27,396 nt of DNA, from contig CAIUHB010000204.1 of NCBI GenBank assembly GCA_903898855.1, positions 1 to 27,396 on the forward strand, given 5' to 3'. Position 1 is the first letter of the stretch. Each line of letters opens with the position of its first letter. The notes under the pieces are model-generated. The model had not been told where the DNA came from, made no database searches, and worked only from the letters and a program-made list of their open reading frames with translations. This stretch comes from an uncultured Actinomycetes bacterium (GTDB lineage: Bacteria > Actinomycetota > Actinomycetes > Nanopelagicales > Nanopelagicaceae). Below, piece by piece: positions 14,944-21,351 of the stretch. The position numbers were made by a program, and so were the translations under genes.

Positions 14944-14995
14944 CTGCCACCCCTGTTTCTATGCTCAAGCTTTACTCTGATTAATATGGCTACTG

Positions 14996-15016
14996 GATAT
15001 ATCGTTTCGATATATC
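14996..15016. promoter_or_regulatory. candidate PadR operator (9-3-9 inverted repeat)
   Basis: GATATATCG (14996-15004) and CGATATATC (15008-15016) are perfect 9-base arms with a TTT spacer. A further partial copy (CGATATCC, 15033-15040) lies alongside. The site is between padR and the divergent uracil permease leader, the right position to control padR-ino1. Confidence 0.65.
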
Positions 15017-15040
15017 GATGCGATAGTTAAACCGATATCC

Positions 15041-15234
15041 CGCAGGATGGCAAGCCGGGTAGCCCATTTTGGGGGGCGTGTCGCCTTCGCCTTGCCAGAA
15101 AGTGGCGTAGGCCACCTTTACCCTTATATCTCAGCTCCCTTCCCTAGGGCGGTCGATCCGTCCCCCGGAGTCATACCTCGCTTGCTGCGGGCGTCATGGC
15201 GTCCCGTGCGAGCCCTAGGAAAGGAGAGGCTCGC
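15041..15234 (+). ncRNA. candidate structured 5' leader (cis-regulatory RNA) of the uracil/xanthine permease
   Basis: This 190-base region looks richer in GC than its surroundings and shows no convincing gene. GGCAAG (15049-15054) pairs with CTTGCC (15091-15096), enclosing GGCG-TGT-CGCC. GTGGC-GTAG-GCCAC follows at 15102-15115. CTCGC (15177-15181) can pair with GCGAG (15208-15212), with CGGG/CCCG inside. GCGAGCC (15208-15214) can instead pair with GGCTCGC (15228-15234), placing the ribosome site AAAGGAG in the loop directly before the TTG start. The last two pairings exclude each other, as in a translational riboswitch. I match it to no known class. Confidence 0.45.
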
Positions 15235-16476
15235 TTGAGTCTATTTAGTTGGAAAGTTAATAACTCAGGAGGCGTAGTTGCCCCTGATGAGCGCCTAACG
15301 TGGCCACGCACAATCGGTACCGGGCTACAACATATCGCCGCAATGTTTGGCGCAACATTCTTAGTTCCGATCATCACTCACCTTCCTCCGACCACCACGC
15401 TCTTCTTCTCGGGCGTTGGAACCATGCTCTTCTTGCTCATTACTCGCAACAAACTTCCTTCTTACCTTGGATCTTCCTTTGCCTTCCTTGCTCCTATCGC
15501 AGCTGCGGTTAAAGGTGGCGGAATGGCGCAGGCTCTTGGTGGCGTTGTCGCTACTGGCGTAATCCTTGCTCTGGTTGGCTTTATTGTTAAAGCCGCCGGT
15601 ATTAAATGGATTGATTGGCTATTGCCACCTGTTGTAACTGGTTCCATCGTGATGGTGATCGGCTTAAACCTCGCCGGCGCTGCCAAGAACAACTTCGTAG
15701 CTTCACCAAAAGAGGGAATCATCACCCTTGCTGCAGTCGCCTTAATTGCAGTTATTGCAAAGGGCTTTATTGCTCGAATCTCTATCTTTGGTGGCCTCGT
15801 TTTTGGCTATCTCTCTGCTTGGGCGATGGGCGATCTACATACCGATGGAATCAAGGCGGCTAAATGGATTGCGATGCCTACCTTCACTTCTCCTTCATTC
15901 AAGATGTCAGCCATCGTGCTCTTCTTGCCAGTTGTACTCGTGCTCATCGCCGAGAATGTCGGACATGTCAAAGCTGTTGCCGCCATGACCGGACACAACC
16001 TCGATGATGTTATGGGAGATGCGCTCGTAGCTGATGGCGTGGCAACCACCTTGGCTGGTATTGGCGGTGGCTCTGGCACAACGACATATGCCGAGAACAT
16101 CGGCACCATGGCCGCAACCAAGGTCTACTCAACTGCTGCCTATTGGATCGCCGCACTTGGCGCAATCATTTTGGCACTCTGCCCTAAGTTTGGCGCAGTA
16201 CTAAGTGCAACCCCAGCTGGAGTACTCGGCGGAGTTGGCGTCGCGCTTTACGGCATGATCGGCGTCCTTGGCGCTCGCATCTGGATCGAGTCAAAAGTGG
16301 ATTTCTCAAACTCCACCAACCTCATCATCGCCGCTTCATCTGTGATTATCGGTATCTCTGATCTCTCATGGACAAAGGGCAATTACACCTTTAACGGCAT
16401 CATCAATGCGACATTGGTTGCTGTTATTGGTTACCGCGTATTGCATTCAATTGCGAAAGCGCGAAATAACAACTAA
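15235..16476 (+). CDS. uracil/xanthine permease (NCS2 family)
   Basis: A 413-residue NCS2 (UraA/PbuX) transporter with about 14 hydrophobic segments. Substrate-site motifs are AENVGHVKAVAAMTG, GGGSGTTTYAENIGTMAATKV and ATPAGVLGGVG. The second glutamate (YAENIG) and the preceding GGSGTTT loop resemble the uracil-type UraA more than xanthine types. I place the start at the TTG at 15235, because AAAGGAG (15220-15226) lies eight bases upstream, and not at the ATG at 15196, which has no site and adds 13 non-conserved residues. It has its own leader and terminator and appears monocistronic. Uracil versus xanthine is not settled. Confidence 0.9.
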   Translation: MSLFSWKVNNSGGVVAPDERLTWPRTIGTGLQHIAAMFGATFLVPIITHLPPTTTLFFSGVGTMLFLLITRNKLPSYLGSSFAFLAPIAAAVKGGGMAQALGGVVATGVILALVGFIVKAAGIKWIDWLLPPVVTGSIVMVIGLNLAGAAKNNFVASPKEGIITLAAVALIAVIAKGFIARISIFGGLVFGYLSAWAMGDLHTDGIKAAKWIAMPTFTSPSFKMSAIVLFLPVVLVLIAENVGHVKAVAAMTGHNLDDVMGDALVADGVATTLAGIGGGSGTTTYAENIGTMAATKVYSTAAYWIAALGAIILALCPKFGAVLSATPAGVLGGVGVALYGMIGVLGARIWIESKVDFSNSTNLIIAASSVIIGISDLSWTKGNYTFNGIINATLVAVIGYRVLHSIAKARNNN

Positions 16477-16499
16477 ATAAGTTCCTTGTAAATCCATTC

Positions 16500-16542
16500 C
16501 AAGAAGCCAAGTTCAGGGTAATTGACTGAACTTGGCTTCTTG
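16500..16542 (+). terminator. rho-independent terminator after the uracil permease
   Basis: 17-base perfect arms (16500-16516 and 16526-16542; CAAGAAGCCAAGTTCAG and its complement) around a 9-base loop. It begins 24 bases after the permease stop. Confidence 0.85.
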
Positions 16543-16549
16543 CTGAGGT

Positions 16550-16555
16550 TATGAT
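16550..16555 (+). promoter_or_regulatory. -10 box TATGAT, leaderless promoter of the LysE-family gene
   Basis: TATGAT ends 6 bases before the GTG at 16562. A 17-base spacing places the -35 element (TGAACT, 16527-16532) inside the descending arm of the preceding terminator. Confidence 0.55.
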
Positions 16556-16561
16556 TTAGCT

Positions 16562-17212
16562 GTGCCAATCGTTATTCCCTCCCGAATCTGGGAGTATGTC
16601 GTCGCTGCGATGGTAATCATCTTGGCGCCAGGTCCGAGCGTTCTTTTTGTTATCGCGCGGGCTATTGCATGGGGTCGAGCGACTGCAGTGGCGACAGTTG
16701 CTGGAAATGTGCTCGGCGCTTTTACGCTCTCAGTTGTCGTGGCAATTGGCCTAGGACCATTGCTGCAACGCTCACATCTTTTCTACATCATCATTCAAAT
16801 TCTTGGCGGTCTCTATCTCGTCTACCTAGGTATCGATGCAATACGCCATAGCTCGATGCACGCCGAGGATATGACCAATCAAGGCGATATCAGACCCAGT
16901 AAGGCGCGATCAATGCGTGATGGCTTCTGGGTTGGGGCACTCAATCCCAAAGGCATCGTCTTCTTCGCCGCAATTCTTCCGGCATTTGTAGATCGACCTA
17001 AAGGCCACATCACTTCGCAATTAATTCTCATGGGAGCGATTTTCGCCGTGCTGGCCTTCTTCTCCGATGGAAGTTGGGGACTCTTAGCTGGCACCATTCG
17101 TAATTGGCTAGCCACTGAAATCAAACGGTTAGTAACCATGCGAGTTGCGGGAGGCTGCGTCATGATTGTGCTGGGCCTCTTCACCGTAGTAAACGCGATC
17201 CGACACTCATAA
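16562..17212 (+). CDS. LysE/RhtB family amino acid exporter
   Basis: A 216-residue, six-helix protein. ILAPGPSVLFVIARAIAWGRATA matches the LysE/RhtB N-terminal signature (helix 1 with APGP), and GLYLVYLGIDAIR and DGFWVGALNPKGIVFFAAILPAF are the next family blocks. These proteins export amino acids such as homoserine, threonine or lysine. The GTG start is supported by the -10 box 6 bases upstream and by the conserved N-terminus. No Lrp or LysG-type regulator is adjacent. The substrate is unknown. Confidence 0.9.
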   Translation: MPIVIPSRIWEYVVAAMVIILAPGPSVLFVIARAIAWGRATAVATVAGNVLGAFTLSVVVAIGLGPLLQRSHLFYIIIQILGGLYLVYLGIDAIRHSSMHAEDMTNQGDIRPSKARSMRDGFWVGALNPKGIVFFAAILPAFVDRPKGHITSQLILMGAIFAVLAFFSDGSWGLLAGTIRNWLATEIKRLVTMRVAGGCVMIVLGLFTVVNAIRHS

Positions 17213-17291
17213 ATCCTCGGCAGATGCTCGCCTTTGTCGGTGGGTAGCGGCAGAATTAACTCACCTACAAAAAATAGTCTGTTCTGAGCAG

Positions 17292-17996
17292 ATGCGAAAT
17301 GAGTGCATGATGATTGAATTAAGTAGAAATGCTCGAGCCAATATCTCCCCTAGCGATCTCACCTTTTCGTGGGGTGGCTGCCACCGCTGTCTCTGGCTCT
17401 ATTACAACGAACAAGTTAAAGCCCCACTATTTATGCCGCTGGTCTCTGAGATTGCAGAGATGCAAGAGCTCAGTTGCCTAGGCAAAACCTCGGCCGACCT
17501 TCACCCAAATATCCCCGAAGGGCGCGTCCTTGATCATGGCGGTTTTGTTATGTCGAAACCGATTGAGGTTGATGGCGTACCGACTCCCTTCGCGATTAAA
17601 GGCAAGTACGACTTGGTCATGGAATTTCCGGATGGCACATACGGCGTTATCGATTGTAAATTTCAAGCTCGAGCGAGCGACAAAGGTCAGTTCTACTCTC
17701 CCCAACTTGAGGCCTACGCCTTCGCGCTAGAGAACCCAGCTAAAGGTGAGGCGAAGAAGATTTCATCACTTGGCTTGCTGGTTTGGTCCCCCGTGAAAAT
17801 TCGCGGCAACTCCTCCGGAAATTTTGGCATGGAACTCTCCTGCAATTGGTATCCCATTAAGCGCGATCCAGAGGCGTTGCAACAGCGGCTGGCAGAATTT
17901 ATCTCGGTGGTGACGGGCGATGTTCCGGAGTCAAAATCTAATTGCGATCAATGTAAATATATTGCCGCGCGTCGCGAGATTCTCGGCAACGGATAA
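17292..17996 (+). CDS. stand-alone PD-(D/E)XK nuclease, Cas4/RecB-like with four-cysteine cluster
   Basis: A 234-residue protein with the core of the RecB/Cas4 nuclease fold: Asp107 in KGKYDLVMEF, Asp121-x-Lys123 in GVIDCKFQ, and the RecB Q-motif QLEAYAFAL (138-146). Cys30 and Cys33 near the N-terminus (GGCHRCLWLYY) and Cys218 and Cys221 at the C-terminus (CDQCKY) form the 4-cysteine arrangement that holds an iron-sulphur cluster in Cas4 and AddB. No CRISPR array, cas gene or helicase domain is present, so it is an orphan DNA-processing nuclease or a repair partner. The start is uncertain: ATG 17292, or ATG codons at 17307 and 17310. A TAGTCT box lies at 17275-17280. Confidence 0.78.
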   Translation: MRNECMMIELSRNARANISPSDLTFSWGGCHRCLWLYYNEQVKAPLFMPLVSEIAEMQELSCLGKTSADLHPNIPEGRVLDHGGFVMSKPIEVDGVPTPFAIKGKYDLVMEFPDGTYGVIDCKFQARASDKGQFYSPQLEAYAFALENPAKGEAKKISSLGLLVWSPVKIRGNSSGNFGMELSCNWYPIKRDPEALQQRLAEFISVVTGDVPESKSNCDQCKYIAARREILGNG

Positions 17997-18001
17997 GAGT
18001 T

Positions 18002-18724
18002 CTACTTCTTCTTACTCTTCTTCTCTCGAAGTTCTTCCTTAACGCGTTCACGAATGGCGGCGGCAATCGCGGTCTTCGCCTCCGAGGCATAGATATCTAC
18101 ATACTCTTGACCCGATAGCTCCTGAATTGCGTGCATGATCTGATCGGTAATCTCGCGGAGCAATTTAAGGTCTGAGGTATCGCCCTCAAAGTACATCGGC
18201 GCACCGAAGACCATCTCCACTTGTTGCACCTTTGGCACTACTTGGCCAGTGGGTTGAATCTCGGCGGTATTAAACATCGCGACTGGAACTACTGCTGCGC
18301 CTGATTCAATTGCCATACGAGCAATTCCAGTGCGACCTTTATACAACTTTCCATCGGGAGAGCGAGTGCCTTCCGGATAAATTCCGATGCAGGCTCCTAC
18401 TTTGAGAAGTTCTAGACCAGTCGCCAGGGCGGCTTCGCTTCGACGCCCACCTGAGCGATCTACTGGAACTTGTCCGAGGGCTTGGAAAGTCTTCTTCTTG
18501 GCAAAACCTTTGACTCCTGGAGAGGTGAAGTACTCACTCTTTGCCAGAAAGGTAACTTTGCGGGGAACGACCAGCGGCATAAATATTGAGTCACTAAAGG
18601 AGAGATGGTTGGAGGCGATAATTACCGGACCATTTTGCGGAACATTACGCAGGCCAGTGACCTTCGGCCGGAAGAGCAGAGTGAGAATCGGAATAAGAAA
18701 TGATTTGAGTGCTTGATAAACCAT
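18002..18724 (-). CDS. plsC: 1-acyl-sn-glycerol-3-phosphate acyltransferase (PlsC family)
   Basis: A 240-residue acyltransferase with NHLSFSD (HX4D catalytic motif) and YPEGTRSPDG for the glycerol-phosphate site, preceded by a hydrophobic N-terminus (FLIPILTLLF). GRTGIARMA and VPVAMFNTAEIQP are further PlsC blocks. It makes phosphatidic acid for membrane lipids. The tail ends in a highly charged RVKEELREKKSKKK. I place the start at the ATG 18724, which has AGAGGAG seven bases upstream. A GTG at 18754 would add ten residues and overlap that site. It is first in the conserved envelope block and 5 bases from the convergent nuclease gene. Confidence 0.9.
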   Translation of the reverse strand: MVYQALKSFLIPILTLLFRPKVTGLRNVPQNGPVIIASNHLSFSDSIFMPLVVPRKVTFLAKSEYFTSPGVKGFAKKKTFQALGQVPVDRSGGRRSEAALATGLELLKVGACIGIYPEGTRSPDGKLYKGRTGIARMAIESGAAVVPVAMFNTAEIQPTGQVVPKVQQVEMVFGAPMYFEGDTSDLKLLREITDQIMHAIQELSGQEYVDIYASEAKTAIAAAIRERVKEELREKKSKKK

Positions 18725-18811
18725 CTCAGAACTCCTCTCTCTACTTTCAATCACATGGTGCCTAGGGGAATAATTTAGGGGTTATCGGGCCTTATGTGAC
18801 ACCATCTGAGC

Positions 18812-19900
18812 GTGAGCGATATCCCACAAGCCCCGAATCGGAGCTCAATTGAGCGTTCGGGCGGGAAAATCGGCGTGCTTATTCTCCATGATCTCCTCGC
18901 CGCGCCAGCGAATCTGCTCACTTGGATCGACGGCCTCGCGGCCGAAGGTTTCACAGTGAAGGCACCGACTCTTGCCGGACATGACGGTGAGTGGACGAAG
19001 TTAGCAAGCTGCTCTTGGCCCGATTGGTATCGCGGCGCCGAACGCGCCTTTCTTGAATTGAAGTCAGAGTGCGAACGAGTGTTCATCGCTGGACATGGAG
19101 TTGGCGGCACACTTGCTCTACGCCTATCTCAAATTCGTGGTTCAGAAATTGAAGGCACTATTTTGCTCAATACAGTTCTCTTTGAAGAGGGTAAGTCACT
19201 TTCAATAATCACTCATCTGCCAGCGCTCTTTCCATCACTTGCTACGCCGCCGCTGGATTGCTCCGTTCCAGCTAAAACCGCCGTTCGCTACCCGCGCACT
19301 CCCACAAAAGCGCGAGCCGCTGCTCGCACCTTGATGGCGCTAACGGAGGAGGATCTATATCTCGTGGATCTTCCACTCATGGTTGCCTACTCTGTTGATG
19401 ACCATCAAGTTCACCCAACCAATAGCGAAACGATTATTGATAACGTTTACTCAGCTGATATCCGTGAAGTTATATTTGAAAACTCATTCCACGAAGTCGC
19501 ATTGGATTTTGATTCAGATGCCTTGGTGGAAGAAACGGTAACCTTCATTCAAGATGTACTGTCAGGAGAAGTCCTTCGCGGTGAGTCCTCGGCCGAAATC
19601 GATGAACGAGAACTCATCGATGCCGAGTTTGATGCCATAGTCTCGGGACTCGGGCTAGATGATCACTTTGTTCATCCCAATCCACGCTGGCAGAAATTTT
19701 CTCGCGAGATACGACCTGCAACTATCGCCATCTCAGTCGGACTTATCTATATAACCAGCTACCTCGTCATCGGAATTGACCTGTTGGGCCTTGGTGCTTG
19801 GCCAGGAATATTAACTTTCTTGGGTGGTATCGCAACCTTAATTTGGCGAAGCGCAAAAAATGATGAACAGGTAGATCCAGATGATGGTGCTGCGCTTTAA
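18812..19900 (+). CDS. alpha/beta hydrolase-fold protein lacking the nucleophile, with C-terminal membrane anchor
   Basis: A 362-residue protein aligning with carboxylesterase/monoacylglycerol-lipase-like hydrolases (GVLILHDLLAAP, PTLAGHDGEWTKL, LALRLS). The nucleophile elbow reads AGHGVGG, where relatives have a Ser between the glycines (G-x-S-x-G). Here it is Gly96, and the usual HG oxyanion pair is HD. The acid (VDDHQVHP) and histidine (ENSFHEVALD) positions are kept. After a linker rich in Glu and Asp (about 255-285), two hydrophobic helices (about 305-345) anchor it to the membrane. The GTG at 18812 is the start. It converges with the glucokinase gene with no gap. It may be a non-catalytic binding protein. 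Function unknown. Confidence 0.75.
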   Translation: MSDIPQAPNRSSIERSGGKIGVLILHDLLAAPANLLTWIDGLAAEGFTVKAPTLAGHDGEWTKLASCSWPDWYRGAERAFLELKSECERVFIAGHGVGGTLALRLSQIRGSEIEGTILLNTVLFEEGKSLSIITHLPALFPSLATPPLDCSVPAKTAVRYPRTPTKARAAARTLMALTEEDLYLVDLPLMVAYSVDDHQVHPTNSETIIDNVYSADIREVIFENSFHEVALDFDSDALVEETVTFIQDVLSGEVLRGESSAEIDERELIDAEFDAIVSGLGLDDHFVHPNPRWQKFSREIRPATIAISVGLIYITSYLVIGIDLLGLGAWPGILTFLGGIATLIWRSAKNDEQVDPDDGAAL

Positions 19901-20848
19901 TTAATTCCGTGCTAAATCAGCAACTCCTACCAAACCGGCTTCATTGCCTAACTTCGCTGCAACGACTTCTGGAGTTGGGTGCTTGCCATTAAAGGGAAGA
20001 TGGCGATTGAGAGATTCCCGCGTTGGCGCGAGCAATAGTTCGCCAGCTTCAGCAACTCCCCCGCCAATAACTACGATTGATGGATCTAATATCGAGATTA
20101 GCGAGGCAATGCCAGCGCCAAGCCAATGACCTGTCGTGTTAAAGGCCGCCTGAGCAACGTTATCGCCAGCGTGCGCGGCTTCAGTAATATCTTTCCCAGT
20201 AACCCCATTGATAGTGCCATCGCCACGAGCCAATAAATTGTGCGCTGCATCTGGTGCGGCGCTAATGGCTTCTTTTGCATGGCGGACAAGTGCGTTTCCA
20301 GAACCGTATTGCTCAAAACACCCGCGCGCACCGCAGCCACAGAGGTGACCATCGGGAACAACGCGAAGATGTCCAAACTCTGCAGCAACACCAAATGCGC
20401 CACGATAGAGCGCACCATCAATAACTATTCCACCACCGATACCCGTGCCGATGGTCAACATAATCATATTTTTATGACCTACACCCGCACCATGTTTGGC
20501 TTCTGCCCAAGCCGCTGCATTGGCATCGTTCTCAACAACAACGCGCTTCCCAGTTCGGTCAAAGAGCTCTTGCTTAAGATTAACTCCATTCCAGCCGGAT
20601 ATATTTGGCGTTGCCAGGATGGTCTCTCGATCGCTGGAGATAAAACCCGCCGCCGAAATGCCAATCTGCTCAACGTTATGTTGATGTGCAAGTTCTTTGA
20701 TGACATCTGCGATTGCACTAGTGAGCGATTCACCACCGGCTTTTGGCGTATCAATTCGATGAGTTTGGATTATCTTGCCGGTTGAATCCACCACGCCGCC
20801 GAGAATTTTTGTCCCGCCGACATCGATACCAATACTTAAATCAGACAA
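19901..20848 (-). CDS. glk: ROK family glucokinase
   Basis: A 315-residue ROK kinase. DVGGTK (9-14) binds phosphate, ENDANAAAWAE (106-116) holds catalytic Asp108, and GTGIGGGIVIDG is the second phosphate loop. His160 in EFGHLRV, with Cys170, Cys172 and Cys177 in CGCGARGC, forms the ROK zinc site. It phosphorylates glucose (or a related sugar) to glucose 6-phosphate, which ino1 and central metabolism use. It lies 3 bases after the SRPBCC gene, as an operon, and its stop codon is directly adjacent to that of the convergent alpha/beta-hydrolase gene. Substrate by family and context. Confidence 0.92.
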   Translation of the reverse strand: MSDLSIGIDVGGTKILGGVVDSTGKIIQTHRIDTPKAGGESLTSAIADVIKELAHQHNVEQIGISAAGFISSDRETILATPNISGWNGVNLKQELFDRTGKRVVVENDANAAAWAEAKHGAGVGHKNMIMLTIGTGIGGGIVIDGALYRGAFGVAAEFGHLRVVPDGHLCGCGARGCFEQYGSGNALVRHAKEAISAAPDAAHNLLARGDGTINGVTGKDITEAAHAGDNVAQAAFNTTGHWLGAGIASLISILDPSIVVIGGGVAEAGELLLAPTRESLNRHLPFNGKHPTPEVVAAKLGNEAGLVGVADLARN

Positions 20849-20851
20849 GAA

Positions 20852-21289
20852 TTAAGCCTCGAGTTTCTGCTTTAACTCGTTGAGAGCTTGATCAATTGTC
20901 GCGCGCTCTGCCTTTTGGCGCATCATCGATGGAACTGGCATGGAGAGCGCAACGGTTAATTCATATTTAACGGTGGTCTCATCATCGCCATTAGCTGTAA
21001 TGGTGTATGAGCCAGTCATCTCGGTGAGTAGGTCTGCGTCATCTAAGGAGAAACTAATCTTTGATGGTGCAAGGCTCCAGTCATAATCCAAGGTGACGCG
21101 ATCCTTCATCACGCCCGCATCAATTGCTACCTTGACTTGAAGGGCTCGACCCTCGCCATCGCGCTCTAGGACTTCCGCGCTCTTAATTGCGCCGGACCAA
21201 GTTGGGTACTCAGAGACAGCAGCCAGAACTGCATAGACCTGTGCTGCGGGTGCCTCGATGGAGATGGAATTGTGCGAAATATCGGCCAT
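20852..21289 (-). CDS. SRPBCC (polyketide-cyclase/START-like) protein
   Basis: A 145-residue START-fold protein: SISIEAPAAQVYAVLAAVSEYPTWSGAIKSAEVLE is the helix-grip opening, then DYDWSLAPSKISFSL and a C-terminal helix (SMMRQKAERATIDQALNELKQKLEA). Such proteins bind a hydrophobic ligand in a cavity. It resembles, from memory, the M. tuberculosis TB16.3 (Rv2185c) group next to fadD15. A TAACCT box 6 bases upstream of the ATG supports leaderless transcription of the SRPBCC-glucokinase operon. Ligand unknown. Confidence 0.85.
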   Translation of the reverse strand: MADISHNSISIEAPAAQVYAVLAAVSEYPTWSGAIKSAEVLERDGEGRALQVKVAIDAGVMKDRVTLDYDWSLAPSKISFSLDDADLLTEMTGSYTITANGDDETTVKYELTVALSMPVPSMMRQKAERATIDQALNELKQKLEA

Positions 21290-21295
21290 GGCAGA

Positions 21296-21301
21296 AGGTT
21301 A
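21296..21301 (-). promoter_or_regulatory. -10 box TAACCT, leaderless promoter of the SRPBCC/glucokinase operon
   Basis: TAACCT on the reverse strand ends 6 bases before the ATG at 21289. It is 38 bases from the divergent TAGCGT box. Confidence 0.5.
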
Positions 21302-21338
21302 CTCGCCAAAGTTGTAGGCAAAGTCCGCTTCCGCGCGC

Positions 21339-21344
21339 TAGCGT
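21339..21344 (+). promoter_or_regulatory. -10 box TAGCGT, leaderless promoter of the acyl-CoA ligase
   Basis: TAGCGT ends 7 bases before the ATG at 21352 and no ribosome binding site is seen. Confidence 0.4.
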
Positions 21345-21351
21345 GTTACCT

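Noticed and set aside
15047..15238. Small protein frame in the leader of the uracil permease
   Set aside because: It overlaps the structured leader and the permease start, has no ribosome site or -10 box, and its sequence looks like read-through of GC-rich stems.
17292..17996. CRISPR-Cas locus suggested by the Cas4-like protein
   Set aside because: No repeat-spacer array and no cas1, cas2 or effector gene is visible anywhere in the window.
21187..21351. 55-residue N-terminal extension of the acyl-CoA ligase
   Set aside because: It lies antisense to the SRPBCC gene and has arginine-rich low-quality sequence. The ligase family starts at about 21352.
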